From Accumulibacter sp. (GTDB taxonomy: Bacteria > Pseudomonadota > Gammaproteobacteria > Burkholderiales > Rhodocyclaceae): a stretch of 15,375 nucleotides of DNA. The notes under the pieces were generated by a model. That model was not told the origin of the DNA and ran no database searches. It worked only from the letters and a program-made list of their open reading frames with translations. The stretch is taken from NCBI GenBank assembly GCA_003538495.1, contig DPSD01000587.1, forward strand, positions 1-15,375, in the 5' to 3' direction. A program made the position numbers and the translations under genes. This document shows, one piece after another, positions 1-6,477 of this stretch. How positions within the stretch are numbered: the first letter of the stretch is position 1; the number at the start of each line of letters is the position of its first letter.

Positions 1-29
1 CGCTGTATCAATTTACTTCCGTCGCTGAC

Positions 30-252
30 ATCCAGTTGCTACCGGCCGGAGCGAAAGTTGCCGCGCGGGATTCGCACTCGCTGGAAAACAGCGCCTTGGC
101 AAGGCGCACAGGAAAATAGGTTCAAAGAGTCCGCCTGATCAGCGCCGCCTCGGTGGGGTTGGGTATCAGCTTTCTTTTGATCACATTGTAGCCCAGCGGG
201 AGCATGCCGCCCATCCAGACACCTTGGCCCGACTGGCAGCGAATAGGATGAA
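30..252 (-). pseudogene. Decayed serine site-specific recombinase fragment
   Basis: Read on the minus strand, 122-222 encodes VWMGGMLPLGYNV, then KRKLIPNPTEAALIRR. This matches the start of the Recombinase domain of large serine recombinases (family pattern: AASRAKGMWMGG, then PLGYD, K-L, N-x-x-E-A, VRRIF). The preceding residues FAASRAK (223-252) lie in another frame; one extra G near 222/223 would restore AASRAKGVWMGG. An in-frame TGA at 122-124 stops the frame, and weak similarity (VRLAKAL, ECESR) continues beyond it to about position 60. The N-terminal catalytic resolvase domain is absent, because lutC occupies that side. I read it as a relic of a lost mobile element or prophage. The family call rests on motif recognition only; the end near 30 is approximate. 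Confidence 0.62.
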
Positions 253-907
253 CGACAGTTCCGACAGAGCAAGCATCCTGAGGCGCGTCCGCGCCGCGTC
301 TCGGCACGACCCGGCGCCTGCCGGCGAACGCGGGAAAGAGATGTTCGAGGAACTCGCCGCGCCGACCGGCGGTCCGCGCTCGAAGCTGGCGGGCGACCTG
401 CTCGACCGCTTCTGCCGCCGCTCGCAGGCGATGTCGTCAACCGCCGACCGGGTCAGCAACCTCGCCGAGGTGCCGGCAGCGAACGCCCGCTACCTGTCGG
501 CAGCCGAGCTGCCGCGCTCCGCCGTCTGCTGGCAGGAGTACGCCAGCCTCGACTGGGCCGGCGCCGGCCTTGCCGTTGCCCCGCGGGCGGCCCGCGACGA
601 CGACCTGGTGGGTATCACCGGCGATTTCTGTGCGATCGCCGAAACCGGCACGCTGATGCTTCTCTCCGGGCTTACGACGGCCGCGACGACCAGCTCGCGG
701 CCCGAAATGCATATCGCCATCGTGCTCGCTGCGCGCGTCGTCGCCGGCATGGAGGAAGGCATCGCGTTGCCCCGGCGAGAGCACGGCGACGTGCCGCGCG
801 CGGTGAACTTCGTTTCCCGGCCCTCGCCCACCGGCGACATCGAGCTGACCATCGTTCTTGGCGCACACGGGCCGTACCGGGTGCATCTGGTGGTGGTTAC
901 CCCGTGA
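248..907 (+). CDS. lutC: LutC/YkgG (LUD domain) lactate utilization protein
   Basis: This 219-residue protein belongs to the LUD-domain family. LutC works with the iron-sulfur proteins LutA and LutB in L-lactate oxidation in the cytoplasm. Family marks are the N-terminal ASILRRVRAA helix, CAIAETGTLMLLSG (128-141), AVNFVSRPSPTGDIE (185-199) and VLGAHGP (203-209). I chose ATG 248 because LutC proteins usually start just before this helix; the frame is also open to a TTG at 224, but that extension reads into the recombinase relic. The ribosome site is weak. No lutA or lutB is visible: the 223 bases upstream hold the relic instead, so the gene is an orphan in this window. Its partners may lie elsewhere, or it may have another redox role. 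The family is clear; the lactate role is inferred. Confidence 0.85.
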   Translation: MNDSSDRASILRRVRAASRHDPAPAGERGKEMFEELAAPTGGPRSKLAGDLLDRFCRRSQAMSSTADRVSNLAEVPAANARYLSAAELPRSAVCWQEYASLDWAGAGLAVAPRAARDDDLVGITGDFCAIAETGTLMLLSGLTTAATTSSRPEMHIAIVLAARVVAGMEEGIALPRREHGDVPRAVNFVSRPSPTGDIELTIVLGAHGPYRVHLVVVTP

Positions 908-1045
908 GCGCGGACCGAGCTTGTGAGGCCGTTAGCGGACAGCGCCCAAGCAGGAGCAGGCGACGGTCGGCGGCGGTATTGCGGCATTGGCAGCGAAGGG
1001 CCGGCGAGGTCGGCAATACTGGAACGATTGTCGAGCGCGGCAAGT

Positions 1046-1840
1046 CTAGTGCCGCTGCTTCCACCACGAGCGCAGCTGCGTTTCAGCTGCGTGCTTGAAT
1101 TCCGGCTTGAACAAGGGATGGTAGGTAATGCCCAAGGCCTTCAGCGAGTAGCCAAGCGCAGCAAGGATATCAACGGCGGCTTGATGAGTGCTTGGCGATC
1201 CGTGGCTCAGACCCCAGGCGGCGCTGTCCATGATCGCGTCGAGCTCGGCCGCCGACGGTTTTTCGGCGCCGTTGGTGACTACGAAGTAGGCTGCTGCCAG
1301 CCGCTCGCGCGGGTCGCTGGCACGTAGCGCGGTCTTCGGATTGGCGTGCGCGCGCATGATACGTTCGAGCAGTCCTGGCTCGGACCAGATCAGTCCGCCG
1401 CTCGTTGGCCCCTGCCACAGTTGTAGCACCGCACCCTCCCGAACCCTGATGAAGGCGGTCACTTGGCCGGGAAGCGATGCGAGGAACGCGTAACCGGGGG
1501 ACCCGCCCAGCAGGTATTCGTCACCGGCACGTGCATCGCCGCGCACAACCTCGCGCACCCGCAGCGTGGCACCGAGCTGCTGGTCGTAGGCCACGATGTC
1601 TCCGTGAACGACGATTGCGGCCTTTCCAAAAGCCTGCTCGAAGGGGTACAGGGGCGGCGCCACGACCATCGCGCTAGCATGTCCCCAAGGCCCGACAAGG
1701 GCAATGGTCAGGCTCAGTACGACACCGATTGCACGTGTCTGGTCAACCAGCCGGCGCAAAGCTCGCGTCAGGAACGGCTCCGTTGGGAAGCGGCACTGGC
1801 GTCCGCGCGACGCGGCCAGGAATTGCGCGGTCAAGTTCAC
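1046..1840 (-). CDS. Predicted exported protein of unknown function
   Basis: I do not recognise this 264-residue frame as a named family. A hydrophobic stretch (IGVVLSLTIALVGPWGHASA, about 38-57) ending in an Ala-x-Ala site suggests Sec export, with the mature part starting near MVVAPP. Following it is a beta-rich region (AAIVVHGDIVAYDQQLGATLRVREVVRGDA, about 73-102) of a kind common in exported proteins of unknown function. The C-terminal third is helical and rich in Ala and Leu, ending WWKQRH. The start is unsure: GTG 1840 gives a very long, basic leader, while TTG at 1759 would give a more normal 30-residue signal. It lies 62 bases downstream of the PEP-CTERM protease on the same strand and may be co-transcribed with it. 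The reading frame is believable from its length and signal; the function is unknown. Confidence 0.65.
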   Translation of the reverse strand: MNLTAQFLAASRGRQCRFPTEPFLTRALRRLVDQTRAIGVVLSLTIALVGPWGHASAMVVAPPLYPFEQAFGKAAIVVHGDIVAYDQQLGATLRVREVVRGDARAGDEYLLGGSPGYAFLASLPGQVTAFIRVREGAVLQLWQGPTSGGLIWSEPGLLERIMRAHANPKTALRASDPRERLAAAYFVVTNGAEKPSAAELDAIMDSAAWGLSHGSPSTHQAAVDILAALGYSLKALGITYHPLFKPEFKHAAETQLRSWWKQRH

Positions 1841-1878
1841 GAGCGGCCCGGCCTCGCTGGTCGCTGGGCCGGGCGCTC
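1841..1878 (-). other. GC-rich stem-loop between protease gene and next gene
   Basis: Arms at 1841-1852 and 1868-1878 pair with one bulged base around a 15-nt loop, 25 bases after the protease stop. No T-run follows on the minus strand, so it is not a standard intrinsic terminator. It could stabilise the protease mRNA end or dampen read-through into the exported-protein gene. Confidence 0.35.
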
Positions 1879-1902
1879 GCTACCCCGAGGTCAGAGGCAG
1901 AA

Positions 1903-2994
1903 CTAGGAGGCAACCCTGACGACTCGGCGCCGCGCCGCGCCCAGCCCGAGGAGGGCTGCGCAGAGCAGCAGCGCGGTGGTCGGTTCCGGCACGCCGTTGA
2001 CCTGCTGCTGGGTCCAGCCGATCACGTCAAGAGCCTGGATGTCGCGGGCGGTGACGACGTTCATTTGGCCTGGTGGCACGGCGGTGGGATCCATGATGCC
2101 GATGTTGAAGTCGTCTTTCCAGTGGCTTGCCTGATAGCCGTCGCCGAAGGTCTGCCCGGTCGACCAGGCGTTACTGACCAGGGCGGTACAACCACCGTCG
2201 ATCGCGAAGTCCTTGGCGCTGTCGCCGATCGTCCAGTCCATGCTGGCACCGGCAGCCTGGCTGGCGCCAGAACAACGCGTGAAGTCGAGCAGCGTCGCGA
2301 ACGGGTCAAAGTCAGCGTCCGAGAACTGGCCAACCACGCCAGGCCCATTGCTGTTGTAGTCGAGGATGTCGACTCCGCTGACAAAGCCCATGGCGTGGCC
2401 AAGCTCGTGGACGGCGATCCCGACGAAATCGAAAAGCCCCGGGTCGATCCCGTTGCTCTGGTCGAAGTCGAAATTGAAGAGGCTGCTGAAGGTGATTTGT
2501 GCATCCTCGCCAGGGGCGTTGGCGGCAACCAGGCCGATGGCCTTTGCATTCGCCGTGGTCAGCTCCATGCTCTCGATGCCCGCTCGCAGGTGCGTGGCGC
2601 CGCCCGAGTTGGTGGTTCCGTTGATCAGCTTGCTGTAGCTGGTCCCGCCCGGCAGCCCGGCGACCATGGTGGCGTCGTCCGCACTGCTCGCGTCGGCGCC
2701 GAGTGCCGCCTTCATGTCGCCGAAAGTGGTGGCGAAGTACGAGGAGCCGGCCTGCCCCAGGATGCCCGGGCCGAGCGCCGCAAAGCCGGCCGTGATGTTC
2801 ACGGTGATCGGGTCGATGAATACGCTCTGCCAGAAGTTTGCAGCCGCCTGGAAGCCTGCATCCGCATTCGCGTTGCCGGTCGAGGTCAGATTGATCGTCA
2901 GGGCGTGGGCTGGTCCCGCTGCGCCAAACGCTGCGGCTATGGCGACGCCGCCGGCCAATTTCTTGAGGGCCGGGAATGCCTTCGAAGTTTTCAT
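1903..2994 (-). CDS. Secreted zinc metalloprotease with PEP-CTERM tail (NF038122-like)
   Basis: This 363-residue exported protein begins with a signal peptide (1-31, ending AHA). It carries a zincin site HELGHAMGF (196-204), where His196, Glu197 and His200 fit an HExxH motif, with a following Gly and Asp209 as the metzincin-like extension. The C-terminus is a PEP-CTERM sorting signal: VPEP (335-338), a hydrophobic helix, then an Arg cluster (AARRRVVR). Such tails are processed by exosortase (EpsH/XrtA type) at the inner membrane of exopolysaccharide-making bacteria. It resembles the NF038122 family of PEP-CTERM metalloproteases. ATG 2994 is chosen over the longer frame (3033) because AGGAGG lies seven bases before it and a signal peptide starts there. 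A sigma-54 promoter upstream suggests control by an enhancer-binding protein. The substrate is unknown; a role in remodelling matrix proteins is inferred. Confidence 0.85.
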   Translation of the reverse strand: MKTSKAFPALKKLAGGVAIAAAFGAAGPAHALTINLTSTGNANADAGFQAAANFWQSVFIDPITVNITAGFAALGPGILGQAGSSYFATTFGDMKAALGADASSADDATMVAGLPGGTSYSKLINGTTNSGGATHLRAGIESMELTTANAKAIGLVAANAPGEDAQITFSSLFNFDFDQSNGIDPGLFDFVGIAVHELGHAMGFVSGVDILDYNSNGPGVVGQFSDADFDPFATLLDFTRCSGASQAAGASMDWTIGDSAKDFAIDGGCTALVSNAWSTGQTFGDGYQASHWKDDFNIGIMDPTAVPPGQMNVVTARDIQALDVIGWTQQQVNGVPEPTTALLLCAALLGLGAARRRVVRVAS

Positions 2995-3167
2995 GATTTG
3001 CCTCCTGTCTAGGTGATACGACATAGCCACCACCGAGGTGCCGTCAAGTCGTCCAGCAAGGTTATGGCGTTACGGGCGACCGAAGTGGGCGCCATAGATG
3101 AGCTGCCGCTCTGAATCTGCCGCGCTCAAAAGCAAGCACGGCCTGTCAGACAGCTTCTTGATGGTAC

Positions 3168-3182
3168 GCAAAATTCGTGCCA
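3168..3182 (-). promoter_or_regulatory. Sigma-54 (-24/-12) promoter of the PEP-CTERM protease
   Basis: On the minus strand this reads TGGCACGAATTTTGC. It matches the RpoN consensus at every key base: TGGCAC, five bases, TTGC. Transcription should start about 12 bases beyond the GC, near 3157, giving a leader of about 160 nt before ATG 2994. PEP-CTERM genes in some Betaproteobacteria (notably Zoogloea) are known to depend on RpoN and the enhancer-binding regulator PrsR, so the match fits the gene it serves. No other gene lies between. Confidence 0.82.
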
Positions 3183-3269
3183 CAGCATCATAATTGGCCC
3201 TATGCGGCTGTTTTGTATGCTGAACTAGACAATTGACATGGTGCTGCCGCCTGGCCTCGAAACGGGCAG

Positions 3270-3286
3270 TGTAAAGTTTTTCGACA
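3270..3286. promoter_or_regulatory. Candidate enhancer-binding dyad upstream of the sigma-54 promoter
   Basis: TGTAAAGTTTTTCGACA is an imperfect inverted repeat (TGTAAA / TCGACA) about 88-104 bp upstream of the -24 element, a usual distance for a bacterial enhancer. It is a candidate site for PrsR or another sigma-54 activator. Only one copy is evident and I do not have a confirmed consensus for it. The rest of 2995-3366 (372 bases between protease and hslO) holds a 10-bp palindrome at 3333-3342 and no credible gene. Confidence 0.3.
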
Positions 3287-3366
3287 GTTTCCCGCCGCGG
3301 CGAGCGGGTGACGGTGGCGGCTGCCTCCGGCACCAACGTTGGCGAGTTTGCCGACCGCCGCAGCGG

Positions 3367-4236
3367 TCAGTGGACCGTCGGCGGCGAAGGCAACGGCGAG
3401 TCGGCGAACAGTTCGTCGATCGCCAGCGCGTCAAAACGATACGCGCGATTGCAGATGTCGTCCTTGATCAGTACTTCGCCGTGCTCGTGCAGGGCCGCAT
3501 AGACCTCGCGACGACCGAGCGAGCGCAGCATCGAACGCACTTTCCCCCAGTCTTCCGGGCAGTTGTAGGCGACGGTCCGGGCGGGAAAGGCCCGCACCGT
3601 CTCCTCACCGAAGAGGCGCCGCAGCAGTTCGTCGGCGGGCAGGGACAGCAGTTCGGCGGCTTGCACCGTCGACGCCAGTGCTTCGACGCGCGTCCAGCCG
3701 TCGGCGTCGCGCTCCTCGGCGGTCGGCAGGCGCTGCAGAAAGAGCCCCGCTGCGTTGTCCGCCGAAGCCGCGAGAAACAGTCGCGCGGGCAACTGGTCCG
3801 ATTGGCCAAGGTAGTGCTCGAAGATCTCGGCGATGTTTTCTCCAGCGAGCGGCACGATGCTCAGGTACGGCTCGCGCATCGAGGCCATGTCGAGCGACAG
3901 CTGCAGTTGCCCGTCGCCGAGCAGTTCCGCCGCCGAGCCGGCGACGATCTGGGCGCTGCAGCTGGCCATGCCGCGAATCTGCAACTGCTCGTTGCAGTCG
4001 ATGACCAGCAGCGAGACTGCGCCGCCACCGCGCAACTGAACGGTCAGTCGTCCGGGCTGCTTCAACTTGCCGGCGAGCAAGAGCGTCGTCGCGGTCATTT
4101 CTCCGAGCAGACGGGCGACCGGCACTGGGTAATCGCGATTGTCGAGCATCTGTCGCCACGCCGGGCCCAGCCGAACGACGGCCCCCACGATGTCCAGATC
4201 TTCGAGCAGGAAACGGCAAAGGCAGTCGTCGGTCAA
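3367..4236 (-). CDS. hslO: Hsp33 redox-regulated chaperone with altered zinc site
   Basis: The 289-residue length and order match Hsp33, the cytosolic holdase switched on by oxidation. The N-terminal substrate-binding domain shows RFLLEDLDIVGAVVRL (8-23), LLGEMTATTLLLAGKLK (43-59) and GRLTVQLRGGG (62-72). The usual C-terminal zinc switch is CxC then CxxC; here it reads C226-P-E228 and D259-D-I-C262, so the inner two cysteines are replaced by Glu and Asp. Zinc may be held by two Cys and two carboxylates, or the thiol switch may be lost. The start is a TTG (4236) overlapping the TGA of the upstream ArsC-like gene (TTGA), which points to translational coupling. A nearby in-frame ATG does not fit better, since homology begins at residue 6. 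Family assignment is firm; redox behaviour is uncertain. Confidence 0.9.
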   Translation of the reverse strand: MTDDCLCRFLLEDLDIVGAVVRLGPAWRQMLDNRDYPVPVARLLGEMTATTLLLAGKLKQPGRLTVQLRGGGAVSLLVIDCNEQLQIRGMASCSAQIVAGSAAELLGDGQLQLSLDMASMREPYLSIVPLAGENIAEIFEHYLGQSDQLPARLFLAASADNAAGLFLQRLPTAEERDADGWTRVEALASTVQAAELLSLPADELLRRLFGEETVRAFPARTVAYNCPEDWGKVRSMLRSLGRREVYAALHEHGEVLIKDDICNRAYRFDALAIDELFADSPLPSPPTVH

Positions 4237-4640
4237 GGGTCCGTTCCCAGAAACTCGCTGGCGTAGCGTTGCGGATCAAAGCCGATCAGCAAGGCGTCGC
4301 CGGTATCGACTACCGGCCGCCTGATCAGGCTGGGCTGCGCGGCCATCAGCGTCAGCGCCCGGGCTTCGTCGAGATCGGCGCGCGCTTCGGCAGGCAGCTT
4401 CTTCCAGGTTGTGCCGCGGGTGTTGAGCAAGGTCTCCCAGCCGGGCCGGCGGCTCCCGTTCTCCCAACCGGCCCGGCGGCTCCATTCGGAAAGCTGGTCG
4501 ATGCTGATGCCCGCCTTGCGGTAGTCCACGAAATCGACGACAACGCCGTGTCCGGCCAGCCAGGCGAAGGCTTTCTTCATCGTGTCACAGTTCCTGATAC
4601 CGAAGATGCAACACCGTCGGGGAGGCGGGTGGACGGTCAT
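4233..4640 (-). CDS. ArsC/Spx-family (YffB-like) thiol reductase
   Basis: This 135-residue thioredoxin-fold protein has GIRNCDTMKKAFAWL (14-28) with a single active-site Cys18, WETLLNTRGTTWKKLP (68-83) and SLIRRPV (104-110), the marks of the YffB/ArsC-like group. Relatives are thought to be glutathione-dependent thiol reductases; true arsenate reduction is not implied. ATG 4640 is chosen because the family core begins soon after; the frame is open to 4757, but that part overlaps nadA. It sits 28 bases after nadA and overlaps hslO, so the three are likely one transcript. Oddity: residues 55-72 read RRAGWENGS then RRPGWETLL, an in-frame nine-residue tandem duplication just before the conserved GWETLLN motif, where relatives have one copy. 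Confidence 0.85.
   Translation of the reverse strand: MTVHPPPRRCCIFGIRNCDTMKKAFAWLAGHGVVVDFVDYRKAGISIDQLSEWSRRAGWENGSRRPGWETLLNTRGTTWKKLPAEARADLDEARALTLMAAQPSLIRRPVVDTGDALLIGFDPQRYASEFLGTDP
4434..4483. repeat. 27-bp in-frame tandem duplication
   Basis: Copies at 4434-4456 and 4461-4483 match at 21 of 23 bases with a period of 27 bases (nine codons), inside the ArsC-like gene. The two mismatches suggest that the event is not very recent, or that the copies have begun to diverge. Confidence 0.8.
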
Positions 4641-4668
4641 GGCGTTCGGGAAGCCCTGGCAACCCGGC

Positions 4669-5766
4669 TCAGGATACGGCGAGCATCCGCTCCAGCGCGA
4701 CTCGGGCGAGCTCCTTTTCGTGTTCCGGAACCTTGATTTGGTTGACCAGCGTGCCATCGGCCAGATTCTCGAGGGTCCACGCCAGATGCTGCGGGTCGAT
4801 GCGCTGCCTGGTCGAGCACATGCACACCGTCGGCGCCATGAACTGGACGACCTTGCCCTCGCTGCGGACTTCTTCCGCCAGACGGTTCACCAGATTGAGT
4901 TCGGTACCGACCAGCCAGCGGGTGTTCGGGCTCGCCTCCTTGATCGTTCGGACGATATGCTCGGTCGAGCCGACGAAATCCGACTGCCGACAGACCTCGA
5001 AGCTGCATTCCGGGTGGGCGATCACCAGCCCGTCGGGATGCTGGTTGCGAAACCGCAGGATGTGTGCCGGCTGGAACATCTGGTGCACCGAGCAATGGCC
5101 CTTCCAGAGCAGCAGTTTCGCGCGCCGGATCTGGTCAGCGCTGAGGCCGCCCATTTCGAGGTCGGGATCCCAGACGAACATGTCGTCGAGCGCGATACCC
5201 ATCTGGTGGCCAGTCCAGCGGCCGAGATGCTGGTCGGGAAAGAAGAGGATCTTTTCGCGGCGCTCGAAGGCCCAGGCGGCGATGGTCCCGGCGTTCGACG
5301 AGGTGCAGACGATGCCGCCACGGGCCCCGCAGAAAGCCTTCAGATCGGCGGCCGAGTTGATGTAGGTGACCGGCGTCACCTGCTGGTCGACGTCGAGGAC
5401 CTCGCCGAGTTCGCGCCAGCAGCGTTCAACCTTGGCCAGATTGGCCATGTCGGCCATCGAGCAGCCGGCGGCCAGATCGGGCAGGATCGCGATCTGTTCG
5501 GGCTTCGACATGATGTCGGCGACTTCGGCCATGAAATGAACGCCGCAGAAGACGATGTATCGGGCATCGGCCTGCGAGGCGAGGCGCGACAGTTTCAGCG
5601 AGTCACCCGTGAGGTCGGCGTACTGATAGACGTCCGCGCGTTGATAGTGGTGGCACAGCAGTACAGCCTGCTTGCCCAGCCGTTCGCGCGCGGCACGGAT
5701 GCGCTGGTGGCAGGCGTCGTCCTGCAACTGGTTGAACTTGTCGAAGCTGATGGTGGCGGTTGGCAT
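4669..5766 (-). CDS. nadA: Quinolinate synthase NadA
   Basis: This 365-residue cytosolic [4Fe-4S] enzyme condenses iminoaspartate with dihydroxyacetone phosphate to quinolinate in de novo NAD synthesis. Visible marks are LLCHHYQRADVYQYAD (36-51), the substrate-binding FCGVHFMAEVADIM (73-86), GCSMAD (101-106), SSNAGTIAAW (156-165), PDQHLGR (177-183), HPECSFEVC (251-259) and VCMCSTRQ (314-321). The cluster ligands are expected to be Cys102, Cys225 (WKGHCSVH) and one of Cys315/Cys317. Length and motif order are those of the longer proteobacterial NadA type. ATG 5766 gives the expected N-terminus, though its ribosome site is poor. It leads a likely operon with the ArsC-like gene and hslO. NadB and NadC are not in the window. 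Confidence 0.96.
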   Translation of the reverse strand: MPTATISFDKFNQLQDDACHQRIRAARERLGKQAVLLCHHYQRADVYQYADLTGDSLKLSRLASQADARYIVFCGVHFMAEVADIMSKPEQIAILPDLAAGCSMADMANLAKVERCWRELGEVLDVDQQVTPVTYINSAADLKAFCGARGGIVCTSSNAGTIAAWAFERREKILFFPDQHLGRWTGHQMGIALDDMFVWDPDLEMGGLSADQIRRAKLLLWKGHCSVHQMFQPAHILRFRNQHPDGLVIAHPECSFEVCRQSDFVGSTEHIVRTIKEASPNTRWLVGTELNLVNRLAEEVRSEGKVVQFMAPTVCMCSTRQRIDPQHLAWTLENLADGTLVNQIKVPEHEKELARVALERMLAVS

Positions 5767-5793
5767 GTTCAGTGACTCGGGTCAATCTCACAC

Positions 5794-5808
5794 AGCCGGG
5801 ACCCGGCT
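5794..5808. other. Short GC stem-loop between rhodanese gene and nadA
   Basis: AGCCGGGACCCGGCT is a perfect dyad in the 55-base gap. On the minus strand the T-run precedes the stem instead of following it, and on the plus strand only TTC follows. It is therefore a poor intrinsic terminator either way; it may be part of the nadA leader. Confidence 0.3.
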
Positions 5809-5821
5809 TTCGAAAAAAGGT

Positions 5822-6271
5822 TCAGCTGCGCCATGGCAGGCCGGCGCGACGCCAGCCTCCGATCTTGCCGCGCTGGCCGTTGGCGTCCTTGTCGCCTTCG
5901 AAGCCCTCGAGCACGTTGTAGCAATTCGAGTGCGCTCCCTGGCTGGCCAGCGTCGCCGCCTGGTGCGAGCGCACGCCGCTACGGCAGAGGAACATCAGCA
6001 AGGCTTCACCGTCGGCCTGCTGCTTCAGCTGCGGCAGGAAATGGGCGTTGGCCTTGTTGTCGGGGTAGCTCTGCCACTCGATCTCGATCGCGCCGGGGAT
6101 GCGCCCGACCCAATCCCATTCGGCACGGGTGCGCACGTCAACCAGTTTGGCTCCCGGCGCCAGTTGCCATACTTCGTACGCCTCCTGCGGCGTTAGCGCG
6201 CCCGCGTAGGGGACGCCCAGTTCGCGTCCCCGTTCCTGAGCCAGCTTAAGCAGATCCGTCAATCTTCCCAT
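5822..6271 (-). CDS. Rhodanese-like domain sulfurtransferase
   Basis: This 149-residue protein is a single rhodanese domain. KLVDVRTRAEWDWVGRIPGAIEIEW (42-66) is the CH2A-like part and MFLCRSGVRS (93-102) holds the active-site Cys96 and its six-residue loop. Such proteins move sulfane sulfur in the cytoplasm; the acceptor cannot be told from sequence. ATG 6271 is preferred over the longer frame (6328) because GGTGGGA precedes it and homologous sequence starts a little later. It has no signal peptide. The gene runs divergently from glnA and shares that control region, then nadA follows after 55 bases. The oddly long tail after the active site (GDKDANGQRGKIGGWRRAGLPW) is usual for this small family, where GWR-AGLPW is a common ending. 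Confidence 0.88.
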   Translation of the reverse strand: MGRLTDLLKLAQERGRELGVPYAGALTPQEAYEVWQLAPGAKLVDVRTRAEWDWVGRIPGAIEIEWQSYPDNKANAHFLPQLKQQADGEALLMFLCRSGVRSHQAATLASQGAHSNCYNVLEGFEGDKDANGQRGKIGGWRRAGLPWRS

Positions 6272-6316
6272 GGTTCCCACCGAGTGGTCCGTCAAGTGAA
6301 ATCTCACGAGGATCGC

Positions 6317-6322
6317 AGTATA
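6317..6322 (-). promoter_or_regulatory. Possible -10 box for the rhodanese gene
   Basis: The minus strand reads TATACT (five of six to TATAAT), 46 bases before ATG 6271. No good -35 is found 16-18 bases upstream, so this is only a weak candidate. Confidence 0.25.
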
Positions 6323-6367
6323 GATCACTTGTCTGCCTTGCAGCGCTCGGACGTATCAAACGGGCCC

Positions 6368-6382
6368 GCACCACAGTGGTGC
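6368..6382 (+). promoter_or_regulatory. NtrC-binding site, distal (glnA enhancer)
   Basis: GCACCACAGTGGTGC is a perfect 15-base dyad and matches the core of the NtrC consensus (TGCACC, five bases, GGTGCA) except at the flanking bases. Its centre lies about 130 bp before the expected glnA start. Together with the next site it is the usual paired enhancer where phosphorylated NtrC oligomerises. Confidence 0.85.
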
Positions 6383-6397
6383 CGTGGGCGAGCGGCA

Positions 6398-6412
6398 GCA
6401 CCGTGGTGGTGC
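6398..6412 (+). promoter_or_regulatory. NtrC-binding site, proximal (glnA enhancer)
   Basis: GCACCGTGGTGGTGC has the same GCACC-N5-GGTGC arms. Its centre is exactly 30 bp from the distal site, about three helical turns, so two NtrC dimers would bind on the same DNA face, as at enteric glnA. It lies about 73 bp upstream of the -24 box. Confidence 0.85.
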
Positions 6413-6477
6413 GCGGCAAAAACGTCGAGAACGCGCCAGCAGCTTGTGGCACAATGAAAGCACCGCATGGCATGGGT

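Noticed and set aside
976..1019. Inverted repeat GTATTGC / GCAATAC between lutC and the exported-protein gene
   Set aside because: Seven-base arms with a 30-base spacer and no T-run; expected by chance, so not called as a terminator.
1729..3012. Long plus-strand open frame (427 codons) opposite the protease gene
   Set aside because: It is the antisense of a gene with a signal peptide, HExxH site, PEP-CTERM tail and a good ribosome site. Its own translation shows no family features; long shadow frames are normal at this GC content.
3070..3336. 88-codon minus-strand frame in the gap between hslO and the protease gene
   Set aside because: It covers the sigma-54 promoter, lacks a ribosome site and shows no domain.
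3333..3342. 10-bp palindrome CCAACGTTGG downstream of hslO
   Set aside because: Short, single copy, no T-run and no link to a known regulator site.
4641..4757. Upstream extension of the ArsC-like frame
   Set aside because: It runs antiparallel to nothing useful and overlaps the 3' end of nadA; the thioredoxin-fold core starts after ATG 4640.
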